64,000 nucleotides of DNA from the NCBI GenBank assembly GCA_949502025.1, contig CATBCG010000032.1, positions 16,053 through 80,052 on the forward strand. The letters run 5' to 3'. Below are positions 8,603 through 16,979 of this stretch, in pieces. Each line of letters opens with the position of its first letter. Position 1 is the first letter of the stretch. The stretch is from MGBC131033 sp910585655 (lineage in GTDB: Bacteria; Bacillota; Clostridia; Lachnospirales; Lachnospiraceae). The notes below the pieces were generated by a model. That model ran no database searches. It was not told the DNA's origin and saw nothing but the letters and a program-made list of their open reading frames with translations. The translations under genes and the position numbers were made by a program.

Positions 8603-11455
8603 TTGTTTGATATTGTATTAGACTATATCAAAAACATCATCAAATCCCGAATATTGCCGCTGCTGCTGGTATATGTGGTTTTATTTTCGACGCTCGTATA
8701 CCGGATTTTTGAGCTGCAGATTATGGATCAGGAAGAGATTGTCGCAGAAAATGAAAAGGAATCCAAAAAGGAGCGGGAAATCAAAGCCACCAGAGGAAAT
8801 ATTTACGATTGCAATGGCGTTTTGCTGGCTTATAACGAGCTGTCTTATACCATTACTTTAGAGGATGTCGGCGCTTATGACAACAACGACGACCGAAATG
8901 CGATGCTGCATCGGCTGATTCAGATTATTGAGGAAAACGGAGGCAGTCTGGCAACCGAATTTTATATCCGGCAGAACAAAAAGGGTGAGCTGCAGTTTAC
9001 GGTAAGCGATAATGCCGAGCTTCGTTTTAAGAAAAATGCCTATGCAAAGAAATCCGTGGAGGAGCTGACGGAGGAGGAGCGGAATGCGACCGCATCGGAA
9101 GTCTATGAACATCTGAGGCAGGGAACTTATATGTTTGGGATTTCCGATGAATATTCTGTAGAAGATACGTTAAAAATTATGAATATCCGTTATGCGATGT
9201 TTATGAATACCTATGCCAAATACCTGCCGATTTCTATTTCCACGGATGTCGATGACCGGACGGTGGCGGCAATTAAGGAAAATTCTCCTGATCTGCCGGG
9301 AGTAGAGATTGTACCGGAAACCCATCGGGTGTATAACGACAGTGTTTATTTTGCTCATATATTAGGCTATACAGGCATGATCAACGAGACTGAGTTAGAA
9401 AATGACGAAGCCGACTATTACAGTGTGACCGACCAGATTGGAAAGACCGGATTGGAGCGCGCTTTTGAAGAACAGCTTCGGGGCGTAAAGGGAGGAGAAG
9501 AGGTCTCCTTAAATTCTTCTTACCGGGTCGTGTCCGTCGAGAAGAAGTCTGACCCGGTGGCTGGGAGCGATTTGTATCTGACGATAGACAGCGAACTGCA
9601 AAAGGCAGGGTATCATATTTTAGAAAAAAACATTGCGGCGATTTTGCTTTCCCGAATCAAAAATTCTGCGACGGCGGGAAATACCAAAGATACGACGGCT
9701 TCGGACTTGAATATTCCGATCTACGATGTCTATTATGCGCTAATTAACAATAACATCATTGATGTGACGCATTTTCAGTCTAAAAAAGCAACTGACTTAG
9801 AAAAGTCCGTCTATGCCCTTTATCAGAACAAAGAAGCTTCTATTTTAAAGGGGTTAAAGGGGCTTTTAAAGACCAACAGCACCGTGACGTTTTTGCAGGC
9901 TTCCACGGAAATGCAGGATTATTTGGTATATCTTTACGACTATATGCAAAAGGCAGATTTCTTAATGACTTCTGCGATTGACGAAACCGATTCGACTTAT
10001 CTGCAGTATCAAAACAACGCGATTAGTTTAAGTCAGTTTTTACAGTATGCCATTTCTATGAACTGGGTAAATCTGGATTTGTTGGACATTGGGGATTCTT
10101 ATTACGATACCGAAGAACTTTATCAGCTTTTGTTAGATCGGGTTTTTTCTGAAATTGTAGACGACAGTGCTTTTCATAAAATGATTTACAGTACGTTGGT
10201 GTATTCGTATCAGCTTTCCGGGCGGGATATTTGTCTGCTGCTTTTCGATCAGAAAATCATTAAGAAAAATAAAAAGGATCGGGCGGCGCTTGAAAACGGA
10301 ACGCTTTCTGCGTATCAGTTTATCCGCAATAAAATTCAAAGCCTGGAAATTACCCCGGCGCAGCTTGCGCTTGATCCATGCTCCGGTTCTCTGGTGGTAA
10401 CGGATCCCGATACGGGAGTTGTAAGAGCGATGGTAACGTATCCAAGCTATGACAATATGAAGTTAGCTAACCGTATTGATGCCGATTATTACAATATTTT
10501 GATGAATGATTTATCTTTGCCTATGATAAACCGTCCCATTCAGCAAAAGACCGCACCAGGTTCAACGTTTAAGCCGATTTCTGCCATTGCTGCTTTGGAG
10601 GAGGGTGTTGTAGGAGAATACGAAACCATTCACGATGATGTTACATTTGAAAAAGTAGGGACACCTGTTACCTGCTGGACGAAGCGTTCTCACGGAGATT
10701 TGGACACCCGCCATGCGATTGAGGTTTCCTGCAACTGTTATTTTTATGAAACTGCATACCGGCTTAGTCTGACCGGAGCGGGCAATTATAATTCCGGCAG
10801 GGGACTGACCAAGCTCAATCAATATGCTGCAATGTTCGGCTTTAAGGAGGGCGAAACTACGGGAATTGAACTGTACGAATATGAACCGGACATTTCCAAT
10901 ACGGACTCGATTCGTTCTTCCATCGGACAGGCAAGATATGCCTTTACTCCGACACAGATTGCCCGTTATATTTCAACAGTAGCAAACGGAGGCACCTGCC
11001 GGTATCTGACCTTAATCGATCGAATTGTAAGCATAGAAGGCGAGGAGGTAGAAAATACCATTTCAGTCGCCAAAACCGAAAAAGCACAAAAGGTTTCTCT
11101 GCAAAACAGTACTTGGGATGCAATTAAGGATGGAATGTACTTAGCGCTAAACGGAGAGGACAGCGCTTATCTGGATTTGTTTGAGGATTTAAAGGTAACG
11201 GTTGCCGGAAAAACCGGAACGGCTCAGATTGTAACACAGCGTGGTAATCATGCCTTGTTTACCTCCTATGCCCCATATGACGATCCGGAAATTACGCTGA
11301 CCGTTGTAATTCCTTATGCGTATACTTCCACCAACGCTACCAAAGCGGCTTCGGATTTCTACCACTATTATTATGGCTCGAGAGATTTGGAGGAAGTGAT
11401 GGAAAGCAAGGTAGATGCCGATAACGCGTCGTACTCGACCAGAGTTACAAATTAA
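8603..11455 (+). CDS. Penicillin-binding protein 2-like transpeptidase with a large internal insertion
   Basis: Class B transpeptidase of the elongasome, cross-linking new lateral wall. 950 residues, against roughly 600-700 for typical PBP2. Order: N-terminal membrane helix (about 16-36), dimerisation domain (to about 325), then the transpeptidase with the active-site S654-T-F-K657, S709-C-N711 and K870-T-G872. Between HILEKN (about 340) and the strand VVTDPDTGVV (about 595) is some 245 residues not found in the basic fold. The start is TTG at 8603, 8 nt after a GAGGAGG site; no ATG is better placed. It follows mreBCD, hence the assignment to elongation (mrdA/pbp2) rather than division. Confidence 0.93.
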   Translation: MFDIVLDYIKNIIKSRILPLLLVYVVLFSTLVYRIFELQIMDQEEIVAENEKESKKEREIKATRGNIYDCNGVLLAYNELSYTITLEDVGAYDNNDDRNAMLHRLIQIIEENGGSLATEFYIRQNKKGELQFTVSDNAELRFKKNAYAKKSVEELTEEERNATASEVYEHLRQGTYMFGISDEYSVEDTLKIMNIRYAMFMNTYAKYLPISISTDVDDRTVAAIKENSPDLPGVEIVPETHRVYNDSVYFAHILGYTGMINETELENDEADYYSVTDQIGKTGLERAFEEQLRGVKGGEEVSLNSSYRVVSVEKKSDPVAGSDLYLTIDSELQKAGYHILEKNIAAILLSRIKNSATAGNTKDTTASDLNIPIYDVYYALINNNIIDVTHFQSKKATDLEKSVYALYQNKEASILKGLKGLLKTNSTVTFLQASTEMQDYLVYLYDYMQKADFLMTSAIDETDSTYLQYQNNAISLSQFLQYAISMNWVNLDLLDIGDSYYDTEELYQLLLDRVFSEIVDDSAFHKMIYSTLVYSYQLSGRDICLLLFDQKIIKKNKKDRAALENGTLSAYQFIRNKIQSLEITPAQLALDPCSGSLVVTDPDTGVVRAMVTYPSYDNMKLANRIDADYYNILMNDLSLPMINRPIQQKTAPGSTFKPISAIAALEEGVVGEYETIHDDVTFEKVGTPVTCWTKRSHGDLDTRHAIEVSCNCYFYETAYRLSLTGAGNYNSGRGLTKLNQYAAMFGFKEGETTGIELYEYEPDISNTDSIRSSIGQARYAFTPTQIARYISTVANGGTCRYLTLIDRIVSIEGEEVENTISVAKTEKAQKVSLQNSTWDAIKDGMYLALNGEDSAYLDLFEDLKVTVAGKTGTAQIVTQRGNHALFTSYAPYDDPEITLTVVIPYAYTSTNATKAASDFYHYYYGSRDLEEVMESKVDADNASYSTRVTN

Positions 11456-11490
11456 ACGGAAATACGAATCAAAACAGGAAAGGAGCAGGA

Positions 11491-12168
11491 GTGACAGATA
11501 TGAGTCAGTCAGCAGTTGTCATTAAAGCAAACCAGTTCGGCATTATAGTGGTCATGAGCCCGGAGCCGGAGTTTTCGGAATTGAAAAAGCTGGTGGCACA
11601 AAAGTTCCAGGAATCTGCCAAATTTCTCGGAGATGCTACGATTGCGATGAGCTTTGAGGGAAGAACGTTTTCCGAAGAAGAGGAAAGAGAATTGTTAGAT
11701 ATCATTGCCCTTAATTCCAGCCTGCATGTAGTCTGTCTGGTCGATAAAGATCCGGTAAAGGAGGAACAGTTTCACAGAAAGCTTTCTGAAAAGCTGATGG
11801 AGCTGGATTCTCGAACCGGGCAGTTTTATAAAGGAAATCTTCGTTCCGGTCAGGTATTGGAATTTGAGACAAGCGTGGTGATTTTGGGCGACGTCAACCC
11901 GGGAGCCAAGGTGGTTTCCAAAGGAAATATCATTGTAATCGGGGCTTTAAAGGGAACGGCGGCGGCAGGGGCTTCCGGCAATGAAAATGCGTTTGTGCTG
12001 GCGTTGCAGATGAAGCCGATGCAGATTCGGATCGGCGATATCATTGCCAGAGCGCCTGATGAGCCGGATCAGGCAAAGAACTGGGAATCTCAGATTGCCT
12101 TTGTCGAGAATGGTAATATTTATATTGAAACGATTGACAAAAACGTAATTGGAAACCTGAATTTCTAA
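11491..12168 (+). CDS. minC: Septum site-determining protein MinC
   Basis: FtsZ-polymerisation inhibitor that acts with MinD at poles. 225 residues: N-terminal FtsZ-binding domain (to about 105) and C-terminal beta-helix domain for MinD binding, recognised by RSGQVLEFETSVVILGDVNPGA and the later RIGDIIAR. The chosen GTG start at 11491 sits 5 nt after AGGAG; the ATG at 11500 is 14 nt away, too far for that site. It is followed by minD and minE, so a complete Min system including MinE is present. Confidence 0.95.
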   Translation: MTDMSQSAVVIKANQFGIIVVMSPEPEFSELKKLVAQKFQESAKFLGDATIAMSFEGRTFSEEEERELLDIIALNSSLHVVCLVDKDPVKEEQFHRKLSEKLMELDSRTGQFYKGNLRSGQVLEFETSVVILGDVNPGAKVVSKGNIIVIGALKGTAAAGASGNENAFVLALQMKPMQIRIGDIIARAPDEPDQAKNWESQIAFVENGNIYIETIDKNVIGNLNF

Positions 12169-12196
12169 ATTTTTTTGAGAAATCTGAAAAATGTAC

Positions 12197-12223
12197 TTGT
12201 ATTTCGTTTCATATAATTATAAT
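12197..12223 (+). promoter_or_regulatory. Possible promoter before minD
   Basis: The 103-nt minC-minD gap is very AT-rich. TTGTAT (12197-12202) is followed, after a short 15-nt spacer, by TATAAT (12218-12223). The boxes are good but the spacing is below optimum, so this is only a candidate internal promoter for minDE-rodA. Confidence 0.35.
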
Positions 12224-12271
12224 ATATAACTATAAAAAACCCAAGTAAATGAAATAAATGGAGGAAGAAAC

Positions 12272-13063
12272 ATGGGTGAAGTAATTGTAGTAACATCTGG
12301 TAAGGGCGGTGTCGGCAAGACGACGACGACCGCTAACGTAGGAACCGGTCTTGCTAAGCTGGATAAAAAAGTCGTTTTGATTGACACGGATATCGGGCTG
12401 CGGAATTTGGATGTCGTAATGGGTCTGGAAAATCGTATCGTCTATAACCTGGTAGATGTCATAGAGGGGAACTGCCGGATTAAGCAGGCTCTTATTAAGG
12501 ACAAGCGTTATCCGAATCTCTATCTGCTGCCAAGCGCTCAAACCAGAGACAAGGACGCTGTTACCCCGGAGCAGATGAAAATGCTGGCGGACGATCTGAA
12601 AGGAGAGTTTGACTACATATTGCTGGACTGCCCGGCTGGTATTGAGCAGGGTTTTAAAAATGCAATTGCCGGCGCTGACCGGGCGTTAGTGGTGACAACT
12701 CCTGAGGTAGCCGCTATCCGGGACGCCGATCGGATCATTGGGTTGCTGGAAGCAAACGAAATGAAGCGGACGCATTTGGTAGTCAACCGTCTTCGTATGG
12801 ATATGGTAAAACGCGGCGATATGATGTCAAGCGATGATGTAGTGGAAATTTTGGCAGTCGATTTGATCGGCGTAGTGCCGGATGATGAGCAAATCGTTAT
12901 TTCTACAAACCAGGGAGAGCCGTTAGTAGGTTCCGACTGTATGGCAGGCAAGGCTTTTATGAATATCTGTCATCGGATTTTAGGAGAAGAGGTTCCTCTG
13001 CTGGATTTGGAAGGCAAAAGCGGATTGCTCCAGAGACTGAGCAGCCTGTTCAAGAAAAATTAA
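12272..13063 (+). CDS. minD: Septum site-determining ATPase MinD
   Basis: Membrane-associated ATPase that recruits MinC and responds to MinE. 263 residues with the deviant Walker A motif SGKGGVGKTTTT (K11 and K16), switch I DTDIGLRNLD and LDCPAGIEQGF. The C-terminus (GLLQRLSSLFKK) is the amphipathic membrane-targeting helix. The ATG follows ATGGAGGAAGAAAC. minE starts 27 nt downstream. Confidence 0.97.
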   Translation: MGEVIVVTSGKGGVGKTTTTANVGTGLAKLDKKVVLIDTDIGLRNLDVVMGLENRIVYNLVDVIEGNCRIKQALIKDKRYPNLYLLPSAQTRDKDAVTPEQMKMLADDLKGEFDYILLDCPAGIEQGFKNAIAGADRALVVTTPEVAAIRDADRIIGLLEANEMKRTHLVVNRLRMDMVKRGDMMSSDDVVEILAVDLIGVVPDDEQIVISTNQGEPLVGSDCMAGKAFMNICHRILGEEVPLLDLEGKSGLLQRLSSLFKKN

Positions 13064-13090
13064 CCGTCAATACGGGCAGGGGGTATCAAC

Positions 13091-13366
13091 ATGAATTTAT
13101 CGGATTTTTTCCGGAAAAAATCTTCCGGAAACGTAGCGAAGGATCGTTTAAAGCTGGTTCTTGTTTCGGATCGCGCCAACTGCTCGCCGGAGATTATGGA
13201 GCAGATGAAAAACGATATTATCCAGGTTATTTCCAAATATGTCGAAATTGATGTAGACGGACTGGATATCAAAATCACGCAAACCGAATCGGAAGGGAAT
13301 AACGGGACAGTTCCTGCCCTTTATGCCAACATTCCGATCCGGGAAGTAAAGACGAAAAAACTTTGA
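13091..13366 (+). CDS. minE: Cell division topological specificity factor MinE
   Basis: 91 residues, normal for MinE, which drives MinD ATPase cycling and pole-to-pole oscillation. Seen: the short N-terminal segment with a KDRLKLVLVSDRA strand that contacts MinD, and the C-terminal dimerisation part with KNDIIQVISKYV and LDIKI. Presence of MinE instead of only DivIVA-MinJ is notable because a DivIVA is also encoded at 20.6 kb. The gene has a GGGGGT site ahead of its ATG. Confidence 0.95.
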   Translation: MNLSDFFRKKSSGNVAKDRLKLVLVSDRANCSPEIMEQMKNDIIQVISKYVEIDVDGLDIKITQTESEGNNGTVPALYANIPIREVKTKKL

Positions 13367-13390
13367 TTTTGTAAGGATGAGGCGTAATAT

Positions 13391-14518
13391 ATGTTTAACT
13401 GGAAGCGGTATGACTGGAAGCGCTTTGATGGGGTGCTGCTCCTTGCAGTCCTGCTTTTGTGCAGCATTGGGGCTTTCTGTATTGAAAAGACAGACGGGGC
13501 GTCGATGTTCCGGCATCAGGTGGCGGGAATCCTCCTGGGGCTGGCAGTCGTGGTGTTCCTGGTTGTATTAGATTACCATTTTATCTGTAAATTTGTTATC
13601 CTGTATTATATGGTAGCGGTCGGAATGTTAGCTGCCGTACGTTTTACCGGGCTTGGCGTCAACCATGATACGATTGCGTATCGTTGGTTAAATGTTGGTA
13701 TTACGGAAATACAGCCGTCCGAACTGGTAAAAATCATTATGATTCTTGTTATGGCTGCTTTTTTGACAAAGGTGCAGAAGAAGCTTGACAAATGGTATGT
13801 ATTTTTGCTTTCCGGCGTTCTTATGGGGATTCCGACCCTGTTTATTATGATGCAGCCGGATTTATCTTCGAGCCTCGTTATGATGTTTATCTATGTGGTT
13901 ATGATGTTTATGGCAGGTCTTAGCATGAAGATCATTATACCAATCGTGGCAGCGGGGATCCCTTCTGCAATCGTGTTGTTTTGGTATATTCAGCAGCCCT
14001 TTCAAAAGCTGTTAAGTGTTACCCAAAGGAACCGGATAATCAGCTTTTTAAATCCGGATCAGCATGCCGGAACCGGAATGTATCAGCAAAATATGGCTAG
14101 GCAGTCCATTGCTTCCGGAGAGCTGTACGGTAAGCTTTTAATGAACGATGCGTCAGATTATCGCCGCTACAGTACGTTGCCGGTCAATGAAAGCGATTTT
14201 ATTTTTTCGGTGATCGGAGAAGAATTTGGCTTTTTGGGCGGATGCGTGGTAATTTTATTATTCGCTATCGTCATTTTACGTTGTATCCGAGCCGCCAGAA
14301 AGGCGGCAGACTACAACGGGCAGATGATCTGTTACGGGGTATCTGCGATGCTGATGTTCCAGGTGTTTGCCAATATCGGTGTGGCGACTTCATTATTGCC
14401 GAACACCGGGCTTCCGCTTCCTTTTTTAAGCTTTGGTCTAAGTTCTTTGTTAAGCAGTATGATTGCAGTTGGATTAGTATTAAATGTGGGTTTACAAAAA
14501 ACAAATTCAAGGGGGTGA
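13391..14518 (+). CDS. rodA: RodA/FtsW-family SEDS peptidoglycan polymerase
   Basis: SEDS glycosyltransferase that polymerises lipid II, the partner of the PBP2 encoded upstream. 375 residues with about ten membrane helices. Family motifs seen: WLNVGITEIQPSELVKI, the NESDFIFSVIGEEFGFLGG segment and the terminal GLPLPFLSFGLSSLLSS. Its position after PBP2 and minCDE favours the RodA (elongation) assignment over FtsW. ATG at 13391 follows AAGGATGAGG. Confidence 0.92.
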   Translation: MFNWKRYDWKRFDGVLLLAVLLLCSIGAFCIEKTDGASMFRHQVAGILLGLAVVVFLVVLDYHFICKFVILYYMVAVGMLAAVRFTGLGVNHDTIAYRWLNVGITEIQPSELVKIIMILVMAAFLTKVQKKLDKWYVFLLSGVLMGIPTLFIMMQPDLSSSLVMMFIYVVMMFMAGLSMKIIIPIVAAGIPSAIVLFWYIQQPFQKLLSVTQRNRIISFLNPDQHAGTGMYQQNMARQSIASGELYGKLLMNDASDYRRYSTLPVNESDFIFSVIGEEFGFLGGCVVILLFAIVILRCIRAARKAADYNGQMICYGVSAMLMFQVFANIGVATSLLPNTGLPLPFLSFGLSSLLSSMIAVGLVLNVGLQKTNSRG

Positions 14519-14525
14519 GTGTGCA

Positions 14526-14951
14526 ATGACGATAGGTTTGATTGCACATGATGCAAAAAAGAAATTGATGCAAAATTTCTGCATCGCATACCGGGGCATT
14601 TTAGTCAAACATGAGCTATATGCCACCGGGACAACGGGGAGACTGATTGAAGAAGTGACAAACCTAAACATCCACAAGCATCTGGCAGGGCATTTAGGAG
14701 GCGAACAGCAGCTAGGGGCTCAGATTGAACATAACGAATTGGATTTGGTGATCTTTTTGCGAGATCCTTATTTTCCGAAACGCCATGAGCCGGATGTCAA
14801 CAACGTCGTAAAGCTATGTGACACCCACGATATTCCATTGGCGACTAATTTAGCGACTGCCGAACTCCTGGTTCGTTCTTTAGACCGTGGGGATATGGAC
14901 TGGAGAGAGTTATTTCGCAATACCCCGGCTATGGTTTCCGACCTACGATAG
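14526..14951 (+). CDS. mgsA: Methylglyoxal synthase
   Basis: Converts dihydroxyacetone phosphate to methylglyoxal and phosphate, an overflow bypass of lower glycolysis. 141 residues from the ATG at 14526, chosen because AAGGGGG lies 9 nt upstream and because family members begin with a short strand like TIGLIAHD. Motifs: ATGTTGRLIEE (phosphate binding), GGEQQLGAQI and DLVIFLRDP with the catalytic aspartate, plus a C-terminal conserved NLATAELLV. It starts 7 nt after rodA, a common clostridial arrangement. Confidence 0.95.
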   Translation: MTIGLIAHDAKKKLMQNFCIAYRGILVKHELYATGTTGRLIEEVTNLNIHKHLAGHLGGEQQLGAQIEHNELDLVIFLRDPYFPKRHEPDVNNVVKLCDTHDIPLATNLATAELLVRSLDRGDMDWRELFRNTPAMVSDLR

Positions 14952-14969
14952 CAAGTAAGGAGAGACTTC

Positions 14970-15974
14970 ATGAAACACTTGAGAAAAAAGCTAATAGGGT
15001 GCTGTATCGGGCTGTTTAGTATCTGCCTGCTGTCGGGCTGTGGTTCCTCGTCTCCGATGTTTTTTCCCTATGAATCGAACTTCACCCCGACACTTTACCA
15101 GCCGACCGGGACGGCTGCGCCAGATATCCTTCCTTTAATGGGCAACGACCTTTGCGTGATTTCCGAAAAGGATACCGGAAGCCTTACCCTGTCCGAAGAG
15201 CTGGACGCCGGAGCTGTATTAGCTGTTCAAAACGACAATAATACGCTGCTCTATCAAGAGCATGTGTTTGAGCGCCTGTATCCAGCCAGCTTAACCAAAC
15301 TGATGACAGCCTATACTGTCTATGCTTTAGAAGACAATCTGGAACGAGAATATACCATTCCGGCGGAAGCTACCGAGCTGCCGGACATTTATGCTAAAAA
15401 ATGCGGATTGATGGCAGGAGACGTGATTACCATTCATGAACTTCTGTATGCGGCTCTTATTCCTTCTGCCAACGACGCTGCCAAGGCACTGGCGATGGCG
15501 GTCTGCGGGACAGAAGAGGAATTTGTGGCGCAGATGAACGAACTTGCCAAAGAATTGGGCGCTACCCAAAGTCATTTTTCCAATTCCCATGGGCTTCATT
15601 CCGACGACCATTATACGACTTTATATGATATGTACTTGATTTTCCATGAGCTGTTAGAAAATGAGGATTTCCGTGCGATTGTTCAAAATAAACAATATGA
15701 GATGCACTATCAAAATTCTGCCGGCAGTGCTATGACCAAAACCGTGACTTCCACCAATCAATATTTGACCGGAGGAGTTGCTACGCCGTCTTTTTTTTCC
15801 GTATTGGGAGGAAAGAGCGGAACGACCAATCAGGCGGGTTCCTGTCTGATGGTATATTGCGAAGACCTGGAGAAAAACGGCTATATTCTTGCCGTTCTCA
15901 AAGCGGAGAATCCACAGGCGCTATATGAAGATTTAGGCGTTCTCTTTCAGGCTATCCTTCCGCCTGCGCCATAA
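14970..15974 (+). CDS. D-alanyl-D-alanine carboxypeptidase, predicted lipoprotein
   Basis: Low-molecular-weight PBP (peptidase S11) that trims the terminal D-Ala from stem peptides outside the membrane. 334 residues. The N-terminus has a basic start, a hydrophobic segment and lipobox LLSGC (C24), so it is predicted to be lipid-anchored instead of carrying the C-terminal amphipathic anchor of typical DacA. Catalytic motifs: S107-L-T-K110, S166-A-N168 and K282-S-G284. The PBP5 C-terminal domain is absent. It closes the shape/division operon; no clear terminator follows. Confidence 0.92.
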   Translation: MKHLRKKLIGCCIGLFSICLLSGCGSSSPMFFPYESNFTPTLYQPTGTAAPDILPLMGNDLCVISEKDTGSLTLSEELDAGAVLAVQNDNNTLLYQEHVFERLYPASLTKLMTAYTVYALEDNLEREYTIPAEATELPDIYAKKCGLMAGDVITIHELLYAALIPSANDAAKALAMAVCGTEEEFVAQMNELAKELGATQSHFSNSHGLHSDDHYTTLYDMYLIFHELLENEDFRAIVQNKQYEMHYQNSAGSAMTKTVTSTNQYLTGGVATPSFFSVLGGKSGTTNQAGSCLMVYCEDLEKNGYILAVLKAENPQALYEDLGVLFQAILPPAP

Positions 15975-16084
15975 ACGGTATGGTCTGTAATAGGCTATTT
16001 TGCGGCAATTATCAGCAAAAAAGGCAGAAAAATCAGTAAATAACCTGGATGGCAATGGAAATAAAAACAAATGAAAGAAGTAGG

Positions 16085-16113
16085 TTGTTTTTTTTAACAA
16101 AATGAGCTATAAT
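16085..16113 (+). promoter_or_regulatory. Sigma-A type promoter for the 16.2 kb P-loop gene
   Basis: TTGTTT (16085-16090), 17-nt spacer, TATAAT (16108-16113). It lies 60 nt ahead of the gene's ATG at 16174 in a gap otherwise without features. Confidence 0.65.
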
Positions 16114-16173
16114 AGATTTATAAAATTTTTAGAAACGATGTCGTGTAGGCGCACGCAGAAGGAGGAGGTCATT

Positions 16174-16593
16174 ATGGTACATATTATTGTAGGCGAAAAA
16201 GGTAAGGGTAAGACAAAAATCCTGCTTGACAAGGCGAACGGAGTGTTAGCGGAGTCCAAAGGAAGCGTGGTATACCTGGACAAGAGCAACAAGCATATGT
16301 ATGAGCTGAACAACAAGATTCGTCTTATCAACGTAAAGGATTTCATGGTGGAAAATTCCAGCGAATTCCTTGGATTCTTGTGTGGGATTATCTCCCAGGA
16401 TCACGATCTGGAGGTAGTATTTTTAGACAGCTTCCTCAAGGTTGCCTGCCTTACGCCGGAGATGATGGAACCGGTTGTTCAGAAGTTAAAAGTCATTTCT
16501 GAAGCCTTCCACGTTGATTTTATGTTAAGTGTTTCCATGAGTAAGGACGAACTGCCGGAATCCCTGGCAGAATGTGTGATGGTTGCATTATAG
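16174..16593 (+). CDS. Small conserved P-loop NTPase of unknown function
   Basis: 139 residues from the ATG at 16174, selected because a full AAGGAGGAGG site lies just upstream; the upstream in-frame extension overlaps the promoter. Near the N-terminus is a P-loop, GEKGKGKTK (about 6-14), and later an acidic Walker B-like strand EVVFLDSF. Similar proteins in clostridial genomes are sometimes labelled PilT-like, but nothing here supports a pilus role. It has its own promoter and terminator, so it is a single-gene unit beside the division genes. Confidence 0.8.
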   Translation: MVHIIVGEKGKGKTKILLDKANGVLAESKGSVVYLDKSNKHMYELNNKIRLINVKDFMVENSSEFLGFLCGIISQDHDLEVVFLDSFLKVACLTPEMMEPVVQKLKVISEAFHVDFMLSVSMSKDELPESLAECVMVAL

Positions 16594-16610
16594 TACCAAG
16601 TACCAAAGAG

Positions 16611-16647
16611 GCCGACAGGTGGAAGTGCTGCTACCTGTCGGCTTTCT
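16611..16647 (+). terminator. Hairpin terminator between convergent genes
   Basis: Perfect 10-bp stem GCCGACAGGT / ACCTGTCGGC (16611-16620 with 16633-16642), 12-nt loop, followed by a short T-rich stretch. It separates the P-loop gene from the convergent DUF378 gene. Confidence 0.7.
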
Positions 16648-16681
16648 GGTGTGATAGGAAAGTTCTCTGAACCTCCCTATG

Positions 16682-16885
16682 TTACGCTTCGTTGTGACCG
16701 ATCCGTCCAAAGTAAGTCAGGGCATACAGCCCGGCAATCCCGACCAGACCATAGACAATTCTAGAGAGCAGGGACATATCTCCGAACAGCACTCGAACGA
16801 GGTCAAATCGGAAAAACCCAATCAGTCCCCAGTTGACGGCTCCTATTACTACCAGAGCTAGAGCAATATAATCCAGTACCTTCAT
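16682..16885 (-). CDS. DUF378 family membrane protein (YuzA-like)
   Basis: 67 residues with two hydrophobic helices. The first has the DUF378 hallmark VIGAVNWGLIG followed by a charged FRFDLVRVLFG loop; the second is IVYGLVGIAGLYAL. This matches the family in sequence and size. Function unknown. The ATG is preceded by TGGAGGGTT on the minus strand. It is the only minus-strand gene in this first third of the window. Confidence 0.88.
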   Translation of the reverse strand: MKVLDYIALALVVIGAVNWGLIGFFRFDLVRVLFGDMSLLSRIVYGLVGIAGLYALTYFGRIGHNEA

Positions 16886-16979
16886 ACATAACCCTCCAAT
16901 CTGAAATAAGCTGTTTCCTGCTATCTGGTAGTATGGGCGGATTTTTTTAATTTATTCATAAAAAATAGGAGGAATTTGT

